A DNA stretch of 64,000 nucleotides from Mesorhizobium sp. C432A (GCF_030323145.1 NZ_CP100470.1:3203001-3267000), one strand, 5' to 3'. Positions 33,443 through 43,148 are shown, counted from the stretch's first letter. Program-made: numbers and translations. The notes: generated by a model from the sequence alone, not told the origin.

Positions 33443-34729
33443 TTATCCGCTGACGCCACGCGTGGGCAATGTCCACGCAGTTAGGTCTTCGGCATCGTCA
33501 TGCGCTTCGCCGACGACGCGGTCACGCCCGGTGGACTTGGCCCTGTAGAGACGCTCGTCGGCAAGGGCGAAGAGATCGGCAAGCGAGCCTACGGTCTCAT
33601 CGACAGTGGCGATGCCGGCGCTGACGCTGATGTCGAACCGGTTTACGCACGCTTTGACGGCCTGGCGGAGGTTTTCTCCGAGCAACCTGGCGACCGCATG
33701 CGGCTGCGAGCAAAGGATGGCGAACTCCTCGCCGCCGATCCTGAAAACCTGATCGTGCGCGCCGGCCGCCTGGGTCAGCACCTGGGCGATCGATCTCAGC
33801 ACCCTGTCGCCCTCGGCATGGCCGAAGCGATCGTTGATCGACTTGAAATGGTCGACGTCGACGATCAGCAGGCTGAGCGGTTGGGCCGTGCGCAGGCTGA
33901 CAGCGACCAGACGTTCGCCGTCGCTGTCAAAGCGTCCCCTGTGCAACAGGCCGGTGAGGCCGTCGCGGCCGACATGTTCGACCAGGGCTTCGTAGCGCTC
34001 GCGATAGGTCAAGGTGTCGAAGACGTCGGACAGCCCGCGGGGTGCCACGACCTGACGCGTTTCGAACCATCTGAGGTAGGCGACAAGCATGGCGCTGTAG
34101 GCAAAAGCGGCACCCATCTTGGCCAACCAGCCGCCGAAGAAGACCGCAATCGGTGCGCCTGCGACGAAATGCAGGGCGGTGAAAAATCCGGCCTGGTCGA
34201 AGGTGAGCACGCAGGCGACGCAAATCAGGATGCGGGAGAACGGCGCTTTGCGCAGATAACGCCCGAGCTTTTCGTAAAGCAGGATGATCAGGATGGCGTC
34301 GATGAAGAGCAGCGTCGTGCCCCACACCATCAGCCAGCCCAACTGGTCGATGAAACCGATATCGGGAAGCTTGCCGTCGGAAAGGGCTGAAATATCGTGC
34401 AGGCGCAGGATCAGGACCAGCCCGATCATCAAGGCGTTGCCGAGCAAAAGGCCATAGATCGGCTGGCGCACCGTGGCCGCATCTTCCTTCATGTAGAGCA
34501 GAAGCAGCATCACCAGCTTGCCGGAAAACAGCACCGCCGAGCCTGGCGAGACCATGCCGAAGGGCAGGGCGACATAGAAGACGCTGGCGAGATAGGTTTC
34601 GAGGAAATGCATGGCGCCCAGCGCGCAGACGAAGACGCCGAGGCCGATGCGATCCCTGAAGCGGAACAGCGTGACCATGACGCTGAAGTAGACGACCGCT
34701 TCGGCAAGGAGCAGGAAACTGTTCAGCAC
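33443..34729 (-). CDS. Membrane-bound diguanylate cyclase (GGDEF)
   Basis: The 428-residue protein has seven or so hydrophobic segments in residues 1-230, then a GGDEF domain with the active-site loop FRIGGEEFAIL. The inhibitory I-site Arg (RxxD) is replaced: the residues are GAHD, so product inhibition at that site is probably absent. The N-terminal region (FSGKLVMLLLLYMKEDAATVRQPIYGLL) resembles VUT/queuosine-precursor-transporter-like sensors, a weak impression. It should make cyclic-di-GMP in response to a membrane signal. Confidence 0.87.
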   Translation of the reverse strand: MLNSFLLLAEAVVYFSVMVTLFRFRDRIGLGVFVCALGAMHFLETYLASVFYVALPFGMVSPGSAVLFSGKLVMLLLLYMKEDAATVRQPIYGLLLGNALMIGLVLILRLHDISALSDGKLPDIGFIDQLGWLMVWGTTLLFIDAILIILLYEKLGRYLRKAPFSRILICVACVLTFDQAGFFTALHFVAGAPIAVFFGGWLAKMGAAFAYSAMLVAYLRWFETRQVVAPRGLSDVFDTLTYRERYEALVEHVGRDGLTGLLHRGRFDSDGERLVAVSLRTAQPLSLLIVDVDHFKSINDRFGHAEGDRVLRSIAQVLTQAAGAHDQVFRIGGEEFAILCSQPHAVARLLGENLRQAVKACVNRFDISVSAGIATVDETVGSLADLFALADERLYRAKSTGRDRVVGEAHDDAEDLTAWTLPTRGVSG

Positions 34730-34963
34730 TACCTTCGGTCCGATCTCTACTTTCGATCGCGACAGGCCAGCGATCGATCCTGTTTTGACGCTGAAGGGTT
34801 AACCGGGGATTTCAACGCTCCCTACAACCGGCGGAAAACTTAACGTGCGGTGTACACCCGGCTTGAAATGGCAAAAGCGATTGCCGTTCGGCCCGGCATC
34901 GCCTACATAGCGGCCAACCTCCATTCAATCCGACATTTCGGTCAATCATCAAGGAAAGCGCGC

Positions 34964-36613
34964 GTGGCACGCCAGTTCATCTATCACATGGCCGGCCTCA
35001 ACAAGGCCTATGGCACCAAGAAGGTGCTTGAGAATGTCCATCTCTCCTTCTATCCCGACGCCAAGATCGGCATCCTCGGCCCCAACGGCTCGGGCAAGTC
35101 GACGATCCTCAAGATCATGGCCGGGCTCGACAAGGAGTGGAACGGCGAAGCCTGGCTCGCCGAAGGCGCCACCGTCGGCTATCTCGCGCAGGAGCCGGCG
35201 CTCGATGCCAACAAGACGGTGTTCGAGAACATCATGGAAGGTGTCGCCGCCAAGACCGCCATCATCGAGCGCTACAACGAATTGATGATGAACTACTCCG
35301 ACGAGACGGCCGACGAGTCCGCCAAGCTCCAGGACGAGATGGACCGGCTCAATTTGTGGGATCTCGAACAGCAGGTCGAGATGGCGATGGAAGCGCTGGG
35401 CTGCCCGCCCAAGGATTCCGAGGTCACCAAGCTTTCGGGCGGTGAGCGCCGCCGCGTCGCGCTCTGCCAGCTGCTGCTGCGTCAGCCCGACCTCTTGCTG
35501 CTCGACGAACCGACCAACCATCTCGACGCCGAGACCACGGCGTGGCTGGAAAAGCATCTGCGCGCCTATCCCGGCGCCGTGATGATCATCACCCACGATC
35601 GCTACTTCCTCGACAATGTCACGGGATGGATCCTCGAGCTCGATCGCGGCCGCGGCATTCCCTATGAGGGCAACTACACCAAATACCTCGAAGCCAAGGC
35701 CAAGCGCCTCAAGCAGGAAGGCCGCGAGGACGACGCCCGCCAGCGCGCTATCGGCCGCGAGCGCGAGTGGATCCAGTCCAGCCCGAAAGCCCGCCAGACC
35801 AAGTCCAAGGCGCGTATCCAGGCGTTCCAGGACCTGCTGGATGCAGCCGACAAGCGGCGTCCGAGCGATACGCAGATCGTCATTCCGCATGGCGAGCGGC
35901 TCGGCAATGTGGTGATCGAGGCGGAAGGCCTGTCGAAGGGCTTTGGCGACACGCTTTTGATCGAAGGCCTGGAATTCAAGCTGCCGCCGGGCGGCATCGT
36001 CGGTGTCATCGGCCCGAACGGCGCCGGCAAGACGACGCTGTTCCGCATGATCACCGGCCAGGAAACGCCGGATGCCGGCTCTGTCCGCATCGGCGAAACG
36101 GTGAAGCTCGGCTATGTCGACCAGAGCCGCGATGCGCTCGATCCGTCAAAGACGGTGTGGGAGGAGATTTCCGGCGGCGCAGAAGTGGTCAAGCTCGGCA
36201 AGTTCGAGGCCAACACGCGCGCCTATTGCGCGTCGTTCAACTTCCGTGGCGGGGACCAGCAGCAGAAGGTCGGCAACCTCTCCGGCGGCCAGCGCAACCG
36301 CGTGCATTTGGCAAAGATGCTGAAGACCGGCGGCAATGTGCTGCTGCTCGACGAACCGACCAACGACCTTGACACGGAAACGCTGGCGGCGCTCGAAGAC
36401 GCGCTGGAAAACTTTGGCGGCTGCGCCGTCATCATCTCGCATGATCGTATGTTCCTCGACCGTCTGGCCACCCACATCCTCGCCTTCGAGGGCGACAGCC
36501 ATGTCGAATGGTTCGAGGGCAATTTCGAGGACTACGAGCAGGACAAGATCCGCCGGCTCGGCCCCGAAGCCGTCAACCCGCACAGGATGACCTACAAGAG
36601 GCTGACGCGGTAA
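34964..36613 (+). CDS. ettA: Energy-dependent translational throttle EttA (ABC-F)
   Basis: The 549-residue protein has two ABC domains without membrane parts: Walker A GPNGSGKST and GPNGAGKTT, signatures KLSGGERRRVALCQLLL and NLSGGQRNRVHLAKML, and Walker B LLLLDEPTNHLD and LLLDEPTNDLD. The linker (KRLKQEGREDDARQRAIGRE) fits the P-site tRNA interaction motif of ABC-F factors. EttA binds the ribosomal E site and gates translation by energy state. The GTG at 34964 follows AAGGAAAG and gives the usual length. Confidence 0.92.
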   Translation: MARQFIYHMAGLNKAYGTKKVLENVHLSFYPDAKIGILGPNGSGKSTILKIMAGLDKEWNGEAWLAEGATVGYLAQEPALDANKTVFENIMEGVAAKTAIIERYNELMMNYSDETADESAKLQDEMDRLNLWDLEQQVEMAMEALGCPPKDSEVTKLSGGERRRVALCQLLLRQPDLLLLDEPTNHLDAETTAWLEKHLRAYPGAVMIITHDRYFLDNVTGWILELDRGRGIPYEGNYTKYLEAKAKRLKQEGREDDARQRAIGREREWIQSSPKARQTKSKARIQAFQDLLDAADKRRPSDTQIVIPHGERLGNVVIEAEGLSKGFGDTLLIEGLEFKLPPGGIVGVIGPNGAGKTTLFRMITGQETPDAGSVRIGETVKLGYVDQSRDALDPSKTVWEEISGGAEVVKLGKFEANTRAYCASFNFRGGDQQQKVGNLSGGQRNRVHLAKMLKTGGNVLLLDEPTNDLDTETLAALEDALENFGGCAVIISHDRMFLDRLATHILAFEGDSHVEWFEGNFEDYEQDKIRRLGPEAVNPHRMTYKRLTR

Positions 36614-36662
36614 GGGAGCAACCGGGGCGGCGAATTTCTCAACTGATACGAGGAAAGCTTGA

Positions 36663-37433
36663 ATGACCGACTGGTCAGCCGCCCAATATCTGAAATTCGA
36701 GGATGAGCGCACGCGGCCCGCGCGCGATCTTGTTGCGCAGGTGCCGGTGGATTTCCCGCGCCGGGTGGTCGACATCGGCTGCGGCCCGGGCAACTCGACC
36801 GAGCTGCTGGTCGAGCGCTGGCCGGATGCTGAGGTCATCGGTTTCGATACCTCTCCCGACATGATCGAAAAGGCGAGGGCGCGCCTGCCCAGCGTCAATT
36901 TCGACCTCGCCGATGCCTCGACATGGCGGCCTGCCGAGCCGGTCAACGTCATCTTCGCCAATGCGGTGTTCCAATGGCTGCCCACCCACCCGGTAGTGTT
37001 CCAGCGGCTGATGGGCTTTCTCGCGCCGGGCGGTGCGCTCGCCGTCCAGATGCCCGACAATCTGCTTGAGCCGTCGCATCGGCTGATGCGCGAGACGGCC
37101 GCCGAAATGCCGTTCGCCGCCAAGATGGCAGGTGCTGCGCGCGGACCGCTGCCGGCGGTGTCGTTCTATTATGATCTCTTGTCGCCGCTCTCCATCCGGG
37201 TGGATATCTGGCATACGGCCTACAATCATCCGCTGACCGACGCCGAGGTGATCGTCGAATGGGTGAAGTCGACGGGGCTGAAGCCGTTTCTCGATCCGCT
37301 CGACGCCGGCGAGCGCAAGATATTCCTCGACAATTACACCGCCAAGATCACCGAGGCCTATCCGAAGACCGCAAACGGCAAGGTGCTGCTGCGCTTTCCG
37401 CGTATCTTCATCGTCGCCAAGCGGGCCGGCTAG
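36663..37433 (+). CDS. tam: Trans-aconitate 2-methyltransferase
   Basis: The 256-residue SAM methyltransferase begins [20 protein letters not shown], the family start, with motif [16 protein letters not shown] and [28 protein letters not shown] and the C-terminal region fit Tam. The enzyme methylates trans-aconitate, a by-product that inhibits aconitase. It lies 49 bp after ettA and may share its transcript. Confidence 0.88.
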   Translation: MTDWSAAQYLKFEDERTRPARDLVAQVPVDFPRRVVDIGCGPGNSTELLVERWPDAEVIGFDTSPDMIEKARARLPSVNFDLADASTWRPAEPVNVIFANAVFQWLPTHPVVFQRLMGFLAPGGALAVQMPDNLLEPSHRLMRETAAEMPFAAKMAGAARGPLPAVSFYYDLLSPLSIRVDIWHTAYNHPLTDAEVIVEWVKSTGLKPFLDPLDAGERKIFLDNYTAKITEAYPKTANGKVLLRFPRIFIVAKRAG

Positions 37434-37569
37434 CACTCTGCACCCGAGGATATCCGCCCACAGCCTGTGGCTTAAGCCGGCGTAAACCGGCGGGGTGAGA
37501 AAAGTGTTGTGTCGCGCCCCTTCGTCGTTCACATGAGAACGACAATGCCTGCGCATGGACGGACTGGAT

Positions 37570-38691
37570 ATGCATCGCGTCATCATCAGCGGCATCGGCG
37601 TTGAAATCCCTGAAGCCAAGATCACCAATGAAGAACTGGTCGCCAGTTTCAACGCCTGGGTCGACACGGAGAATGCGCGCCGGCAAGGCACGGATGAGAC
37701 GCTGCTGCAGAAATCCGACAGCGCCTTCATCGTCCATGCCTCGGGCGTCCAGACCCGGCATGTGATCGAGCGCGAAGGCATTCTCGATCCGACCCGCATG
37801 GCGCCGCGCATTCCGGCGCGGCCCGATGATGCGCTGTCGCTGCAGGCCGAGTTTGGAGTGGCCGCGGCCCGGAAGGCGCTCGACCATGCCGGCCTGAAGC
37901 CGTCCGACATCGACCTGGTGATCTGCTCGGCCTCGCACCAGCAACGGCCCTATCCGGCGATCGCCATCGAAATGCAGGAGGCGCTGGGCACCAAGGGCGC
38001 CGGCTTCGACATGGGGCTTGGTTGTTCATCGGCCGCGGCCGCCTTGCACATTGCGGCCAATCTCGTGCGGGCGGGCGCGCACAAGCGCGTGCTGGTGGTC
38101 ACGCCGGAGATCATCACCGGCCATCTCAATTTCCGCGACCGGCAGACGCATTTCATCTTCGGCGATGCATCGGTGGCGATGGTGGTCGAGGGGCTGGGCG
38201 AGGGCGAGAGGCGGCCGGGGCGTTTCGAGGTGCTGGACACGCGCACCTGGACGCAGATGTCGAACAATATCCGCACCAATCTGGGCTATCACACCCGAAC
38301 CGCCCAGGACGATCCTTACATGATCAACCTCGAAGGCAATCTGATCAAACAGGTCGGCAACAAGGTGTTCAAGGAAGTCACCGTCGCCGGCCACAAATTC
38401 ATTGTCGAATTCCTCGCCGAACACGGGCTGACGCCGCAAGCCATCAGGCGATTCTGGCTGCATCAGGCCAATGCGCGAATGAACGCCATGATCCTGAAAC
38501 TGGCCTTCGGCCACGAGGTCGACCATGACCGCGCGCCGATGGTGCTGGAGCGGCTCGGCAACACCGCCGGCGCTGGCGCCATCATCGCGCTGTCGGAAAA
38601 CCACGCCGACATGAAGCCCGGCGATTTCGGCGTGCTGTGCGCCTTCGGCGCCGGCTATTCGATCGGCGGCGCGCTTTTGCGGATGCTGTAA
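37570..38691 (+). CDS. Beta-ketoacyl-ACP synthase III-like protein
   Basis: The 373-residue thiolase-fold enzyme has the three KAS III catalytic residues: Cys in MGLGCSSAAAALHIAAN, His in FWLHQANARMN and Asn in LERLGNTAGAGAI. It is longer than housekeeping FabH (about 320 residues) and has SNNIRTNLGYHTRTAQDD, matching the group of FabH-like proteins of about 370 residues. The role could be fatty-acid initiation or synthesis of a special acyl product. I prefer the ATG at 37570 (GGACGG upstream); ATG 37555 is an alternative. Confidence 0.85.
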   Translation: MHRVIISGIGVEIPEAKITNEELVASFNAWVDTENARRQGTDETLLQKSDSAFIVHASGVQTRHVIEREGILDPTRMAPRIPARPDDALSLQAEFGVAAARKALDHAGLKPSDIDLVICSASHQQRPYPAIAIEMQEALGTKGAGFDMGLGCSSAAAALHIAANLVRAGAHKRVLVVTPEIITGHLNFRDRQTHFIFGDASVAMVVEGLGEGERRPGRFEVLDTRTWTQMSNNIRTNLGYHTRTAQDDPYMINLEGNLIKQVGNKVFKEVTVAGHKFIVEFLAEHGLTPQAIRRFWLHQANARMNAMILKLAFGHEVDHDRAPMVLERLGNTAGAGAIIALSENHADMKPGDFGVLCAFGAGYSIGGALLRML

Positions 38692-38817
38692 TCAGGCCGG
38701 CATGAACGGCACCAGCATCGGTACGCGGCGGGCATAGTCGTCATAGGCGTTGCCGAGTTCTCCGCGCAGAAAGCGTTCCTCCAGCCTTGCCTTCATGACG
38801 ATGCCGATGGACGCTAT
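38692..38817 (-). pseudogene. C-terminal remnant of an isoprenylcysteine-methyltransferase-like gene
   Basis: The minus strand reads ASIGIVMKARLEERFLRGE then LGNAYDDYARRVPMLVPFMP and a stop, which is the C-terminal signature (EERFLRxELG..Y..Y..RVPMLVPF) of ICMT/PEMT-type membrane methyltransferases. Nothing upstream continues the frame, and there is no start codon. About 40 codons of an original ~160-200 remain, between the KAS III-like gene and the MOSC gene. Confidence 0.7.
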
Positions 38818-38910
38818 CAGCCGGTTTGATCGAATCATCATCGCTTTCGACTGGACCCGAGCCCACGGCTACGGCTATTTGCGACGTCATCCTGCAGAAG
38901 GAACGAAGCC

Positions 38911-39528
38911 ATGCTGGACCTCTTCCCGGAGTCTGAGAAGCCGGTCGACATCATCCCCGCCAGGAAGCTGTCCGCCAAAGTGGCCGCTTTGTACGTCGCA
39001 CCGTCGAATCACTTCCAGACGCGCCCGGTGGAAGCATTGCAGCTCGGTTTCGAAGGCATCGACGGCGACTTCCACGCCGGCGCCACCCGTCGTTCCGGCG
39101 GTCGCGAACCCTGGTATCCGCGCGGCACCGAAATCCGCAACGAGCGGCAGATATCAATCGTAGCAGCGAATGAACTCGGCGTCGTTGCCGAGCGGATGGG
39201 GCTGGCCGAGATCAAGCCGGAATGGATCGGCGCCAATCTGCTGATCGAAGGCGTGCCGCATCTCTCGATGCTGCCGTCAGGCACGCTGCTGTTCTTCAGA
39301 GATGGCGTGACGATCAAGGTTGATGCGCAGAACGGACCTTGCCGGCTTGCCGGACGTTCGATTGCCGAAAACGCCGGGATGGCCGATCCGGAGGCCGGCG
39401 CGCTGGCCTTCCCGAAGGCGGCGAAACGGCTGCGCGGCCTCGTTGCCTGGGTCGAGAAACCGGGTCGTATGACAACAGGGGAAGAGATCTCGGTGCGCGT
39501 GCCCGAGCAGTGGATTTATCGATCCTAG
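38911..39528 (+). CDS. MOSC domain-containing protein
   Basis: The 205-residue protein shows the MOSC domain with HAGATRRSGGREPWYPRGTE, ISIVAANELGVVAERMG, IGANLLIEGVPHLSMLPSGT and the conserved Cys of DAQNGPCRLAG. MOSC domains bind sulfur or molybdenum cofactor and occur in sulfur-carrier or Moco-sulfurating proteins. No partner gene is adjacent. AAGGAACG precedes the ATG. Confidence 0.88.
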   Translation: MLDLFPESEKPVDIIPARKLSAKVAALYVAPSNHFQTRPVEALQLGFEGIDGDFHAGATRRSGGREPWYPRGTEIRNERQISIVAANELGVVAERMGLAEIKPEWIGANLLIEGVPHLSMLPSGTLLFFRDGVTIKVDAQNGPCRLAGRSIAENAGMADPEAGALAFPKAAKRLRGLVAWVEKPGRMTTGEEISVRVPEQWIYRS

Positions 39529-39545
39529 CACCGGGCTAGGGCAAG

Positions 39546-39571
39546 GGCTGCGCCGCCGGGGCGACGCAGCC
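39546..39571. terminator. Hairpin between the convergent MOSC and SDR genes
   Basis: GGCTGCG and CGCAGCC form a GC-rich stem with an interior mismatch in the 59-bp gap between two converging stop codons. There is no strong T-run, so it is a weak or bidirectional terminator. Confidence 0.4.
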
Positions 39572-39587
39572 GGATTTCAAGACGCGC

Positions 39588-40430
39588 TCAGGCCGCCTTG
39601 CGGTTCTTCTTGGCGCCCTGCGCCTCGACGGAAACGTAGTCCCACTTTTCCCACAGCGCGATGCGGTTGGCGTATTCCTGCTTGATCATCGGCAGGCCGC
39701 CATCGCCGAAGAAGACGCGCAGCGGCGGCTCGGCCGCGTCGACGATTTCAAGCATCGCCGGTCCGGTGGCATCGGGGTCCCCGGCGACCGAGTTGGCGCG
39801 GCGTTCCGCCATCTTGGCGCGGGCCGGCGCGTAAGCCTCGATCGCTTTGGAGACCTTGGCCGAGGCGCCGGACCAATCGGTGGAGAAGCCTCCCGGTTCG
39901 ACAAGCGTCACATGGATGCCGAATTCGGCGACCTCGATGCTGAGCGACTGGCTGAAGGCTTCGAGCGCCCATTTCGAGGCATGGTAAAGGCCGAGCGAGG
40001 CGAAGGCGTTGACGCCGCCGATCGACGAGATCTGGATGATATGGCCGGAGCCCTGCGCCCGCATGATCGGCAAAGCCGCCTGGGTGACCCAGAGCGCGCC
40101 GAACACATTGGTTTCGATCTGGTCGCGGGCTTCCTGTTCGCTGACTTCCTCGATGGCGCCGAAATGGCCATAGCCGGCATTGTTGATGACGACGTCGAGC
40201 CGGCCAAAGCGCTTGTGCGCCTCGGCGATGGCCGCATCGACGGCCTTCTTGTCGGTGACGTCGAGCTTGATGGCGGCGACATTATCGCCGTATTTCGCGA
40301 CGAGATCGGCGAGCGTGCCGGCATCGCGCGCGGTTGCGGCGACACGGTCGCCGCGGGCGAGTGCGGCCTCGGCCCAGACTCGGCCAAAGCCTTTCGATGA
40401 TCCGGTGATGAACCAAACCTTGCTTGTCAT
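39588..40430 (-). CDS. Short-chain dehydrogenase/reductase
   Basis: The 280-residue SDR has WFITGSSKGFGRVWAEAAL (nucleotide motif TGxxxGxG), VINNAGYGHFG, and the Ser...YxxxK site in ISSIGGVNAFASLGLYHASK. PGGFSTDW follows. This fits classical NADP-dependent SDRs used on ketones or sugars; no substrate is implied. The start at 40430 is chosen because residues upstream lack any SDR feature. Confidence 0.88.
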   Translation of the reverse strand: MTSKVWFITGSSKGFGRVWAEAALARGDRVAATARDAGTLADLVAKYGDNVAAIKLDVTDKKAVDAAIAEAHKRFGRLDVVINNAGYGHFGAIEEVSEQEARDQIETNVFGALWVTQAALPIMRAQGSGHIIQISSIGGVNAFASLGLYHASKWALEAFSQSLSIEVAEFGIHVTLVEPGGFSTDWSGASAKVSKAIEAYAPARAKMAERRANSVAGDPDATGPAMLEIVDAAEPPLRVFFGDGGLPMIKQEYANRIALWEKWDYVSVEAQGAKKNRKAA

Positions 40431-40575
40431 GACGTGGAATCCTTGCCCATGCGGGCCGTGAACTGGGAAGCGGAGGCTTCTCCGCTTCTGCGATATACGG
40501 TGTGTCGAGCGATTTTCCAGAGGCGAGGGGGAATCTTTTTGGTCACGACATCGTGTGGAGCAGGATCTTCGCCGG

Positions 40576-41538
40576 TCAGGGATAGCGCACCGGGCTTGAC
40601 CAGGCCGGGTCGTCATGCTTTTGCCAGTAGAGCGCCATCAAGCGCTTTGTGATCGCGCCTATCTTGCCGTCGGCGACAGCAGCGCCGTCGATCACCGTCA
40701 CAGGCATGATGCCGCCGGCGGTGGAGGTGATGAAGACTTCGTCGGCTCCCTTCAGCGCGGTGACGCTGACATCGACTGGAGCGGCGACAAGGCCTGCCTC
40801 GGCGCAGAGGTCGAAGACGGTGCGCCTGGTGATGCCGGGCAGCACGCCGGCGGCTGGCGTCGACAGCCTGCCGTCCTTGACGCAGAACACGTTGAAGCCG
40901 GGGCCTTCGGCGACATTGCCGTTGAAGTCGAGAATCAATGCGGTTTCGGCCCCACGGTCATAAGCGTCGTAGAGGCCGCGCACGAGCTCGAGCCAGTGGT
41001 AGTTCTTGATCGCCGGATCGATCGAGACCGGCGGAATGCGCACCTTGTCGCTAATGGCGACATGCAGGCCGCGCCGCAACTGCTCGGCATTGGCGACCGA
41101 GCCGAAGGGAACTGCGAAGGCCATGAAGCGGTTGACCGCCTGGCGCGGATCGCGGCTGAAGGTCGGCGAGGCGCCGCGTGTGCACAGCATTTCGACATAG
41201 GCGGCGCGATGGCCCGACAGCGCCACGCAATTGTGCAGAATCTCGGCCACACCATCGCGGTCGGACGGGATCGTCATGCGCAGTTTTTGCAAGCCGGCGA
41301 AGAAGCGGTCGAGATGCAGGTCGAGCCGGAAGAAGCTCCCGTCCCAGACATGCACGGTGTCGTAGGTGGCGTCGGAATGCAGAAAGCCCCAATCCAGCAC
41401 CGAGATCTTGGCCTGCGACATCGGCAGATACTGGCCGTCGAGGAAGGCGATGCCGTCGGGATAGGAATGCGGATCGATGTGGCGGTCGGACATGGAAGGA
41501 AATGGCACGATGCTACCCGCTGCTGAGCTTCGGTTCAT
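40576..41538 (-). CDS. Class IV aminotransferase (D-amino acid/branched-chain type)
   Basis: The 320-residue protein contains ISVLDWGFLHSDATYDTV, RLDLHLDRFFAGL, the PLP lysine in PAIKNYHWLELVRG, GNVAEGPGFNVFCVKDG and LPGITRRTVFDLC. These are the fold-type IV PLP signatures shared by D-amino acid transaminase, branched-chain transaminase and aminodeoxychorismate lyase. R-selective omega-transaminases also fit. The ATG at 41538 has AAGGGA at good spacing. It is alone on its strand. Confidence 0.86.
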   Translation of the reverse strand: MNRSSAAGSIVPFPSMSDRHIDPHSYPDGIAFLDGQYLPMSQAKISVLDWGFLHSDATYDTVHVWDGSFFRLDLHLDRFFAGLQKLRMTIPSDRDGVAEILHNCVALSGHRAAYVEMLCTRGASPTFSRDPRQAVNRFMAFAVPFGSVANAEQLRRGLHVAISDKVRIPPVSIDPAIKNYHWLELVRGLYDAYDRGAETALILDFNGNVAEGPGFNVFCVKDGRLSTPAAGVLPGITRRTVFDLCAEAGLVAAPVDVSVTALKGADEVFITSTAGGIMPVTVIDGAAVADGKIGAITKRLMALYWQKHDDPAWSSPVRYP

Positions 41539-41690
41539 GGCGATTGGTCCCTTCGGCTTCATACGGCAGAGTCAAGCTAGTGGTCCCCTGCAGGCGGCAT
41601 AGGGCCACCCAACCATCGCCGTTTGTCCTAGGTAGCACATTCGATATGCCCTATGGTCCGGCTTGAAAATATCCGGCCGGGAGGGGCAAA

Positions 41691-42197
41691 ATGGGCAGAT
41701 CTTTTCGGACCATCAGCTTTGCAATTTTCCTCGTCTTCGTCACTGGCCATGCCTTCGCGCAATGCGCTCGCGAGGGCGAGGCGCTGTGCCAGAACGGCCA
41801 GACCTATCGTTGCGAGAAGACGGGCAGCGAGTTGACGCCGATCTTTCAGAACGTGCCTTGCGTGGTCAACGCGGCGGGGCTCAACGGCGTCTGGACCGGC
41901 AGCGGTCATCAAAGTCCGGCCGGGGCTGCCGGCGCCGATTGGGCGATCGCAATGACAATCGGCGATGGCGCCGCGTCGATCGACTATCCGTCGCTCGGCT
42001 GCGGCGGATCGTTGACCGAGATTTCTCGCGACGACAGTTCGGCGGAATACCGGGAAAACATCAGCTACGGCCAGGACAAGTGCATCGACGGTGGCGGCAT
42101 CACCGTCCGATTTTTCAAAGGGAACCTGTCCTGGACCTGGGTTGGCCAGGCCGACGGCCAGCCCTACAATGCGGTTGCCGTATTGAAGCGACGGTAG
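41691..42197 (+). CDS. Secreted cysteine-containing hypothetical protein
   Basis: The 168-residue protein has a signal peptide (TISFAIFLVFVTGHAFA) and a short Cys-rich head (QCAREGEALCQNGQTYRCE) with a further cysteine in NVPCVVN. A domain with LNGVWTGSGHQ follows and ends WTWVGQADGQPYNAVAVL. It may be a small beta-barrel that binds a ligand or surface polymer. I do not recognise a family. GGGAGGGG before the ATG is a strong ribosome-binding site. Confidence 0.72.
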   Translation: MGRSFRTISFAIFLVFVTGHAFAQCAREGEALCQNGQTYRCEKTGSELTPIFQNVPCVVNAAGLNGVWTGSGHQSPAGAAGADWAIAMTIGDGAASIDYPSLGCGGSLTEISRDDSSAEYRENISYGQDKCIDGGGITVRFFKGNLSWTWVGQADGQPYNAVAVLKRR

Positions 42198-42203
42198 CTG
42201 AAG

Positions 42204-42518
42204 TTATTCCTCTTCGTCCTCTGAATCGAGCAGGCGCGTGGCGCGCCAACGGGTCAGCACCATGTTTGTTTGCTCGATGACGAAGAACCGCGCCGAGTCG
42301 CGGTCATAGCCCTCGGCCAGCAGCTTTTCATAGTCGGTATGGCCGTGCCTGATATGGGCGATCGTCGCCAGCCAGACCGCGATGCCCGGCGGCAGCGTCT
42401 TCATGTGCACGGCGCCGGCCTCGGTGCGGATTTTCTCCATATCGGCATAGGGCGCCAGGGGCAGCAGTGCGGTCAGCGCCTTGGCGATGGCGCGGCGGCG
42501 GCCGGTGGGCGCGCTCAT
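42204..42518 (-). CDS. DUF2293 domain protein
   Basis: The 104-residue protein reads RRRAIAKALTALLPLAPYAD, then AVWLATIAHIRHGHTDYEKL and LAEGYDRDSARFFVIEQTN, the pattern of DUF2293, with an acidic end (DSEDEEE). It overlaps by 4 bp the stop of the TrmO-like gene and is co-transcribed with it. Function unknown. Confidence 0.78.
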   Translation of the reverse strand: MSAPTGRRRAIAKALTALLPLAPYADMEKIRTEAGAVHMKTLPPGIAVWLATIAHIRHGHTDYEKLLAEGYDRDSARFFVIEQTNMVLTRWRATRLLDSEDEEE

Positions 42519-43021
42519 TTTTCGTCACGCCCGGCAATGGTCGCCTCGGGAAAGGCGTCGGTCGAGGCGAAATAGGGCTTGATGTCGATCACCGGGGTGC
42601 CGTCGAACACATCGATGGCGTCGATGTCGATGCGGCCGTTGTCGATGTCGACGGCCATCAGCCTGGCGATATGCAGCCCGACTGGGTTCGGCCGGGCAGG
42701 GGAGCGCAGCGAGAAAACGCCTTTCGGCTCAGCCGCATGGCGGGGTCTCTGGACAATCAGTGCCCGCGGCGCGTGATGCAGCCAGGACAGGAGGACGATG
42801 TGGCTGGCCCGCTCCAGCGCAAGCAGGCCGTCGCGATAGGGTGGGTCGATGAGAACGGTGGCCGCCTGTCCTGTCTCGCGGGCGGCGCGCATGTTCTTCG
42901 GGCAGCTTTCGCGCGTGGTCCATGGCGAGGCGATGCGGCCGATAAACACGATATGGCCATCCGCCGGCATGTCAGCCGGGTCAGTCTGCAGGAGCTTTTC
43001 GCCGTCGCGCTTCTCGAACAT
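42515..43021 (-). CDS. TrmO/YaeB-like tRNA (t6A37) methyltransferase
   Basis: The 168-residue protein has FIGRIASPWTTRESCPKNMR near the N-terminus, HHAPRALIVQRPRHA, and GVFSLRSPARPNPVGLHIAR, the TrmO (TsaA-like) signature for an unusual SAM-binding beta-barrel. TrmO N6-methylates t6A at position 37 of certain tRNAs. The C-terminal domain of full-length enzymes is absent, as in short homologs. The start at 43021 is preferred; the frame upstream runs into the arsR-type promoter. Confidence 0.82.
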   Translation of the reverse strand: MFEKRDGEKLLQTDPADMPADGHIVFIGRIASPWTTRESCPKNMRAARETGQAATVLIDPPYRDGLLALERASHIVLLSWLHHAPRALIVQRPRHAAEPKGVFSLRSPARPNPVGLHIARLMAVDIDNGRIDIDAIDVFDGTPVIDIKPYFASTDAFPEATIAGRDEK

Positions 43022-43148
43022 GGCTTTCGCCCTAGCACAAGTTTCCAGCTGATCGTCAGGGAAAAGCGGTTCTCTCAGGCGGGGATCATGTGTGCGGCAT
43101 TTTCTTGTCAGGAAGCGACATAGGCCTTGCCATGTCGTCAAAGCTGAC

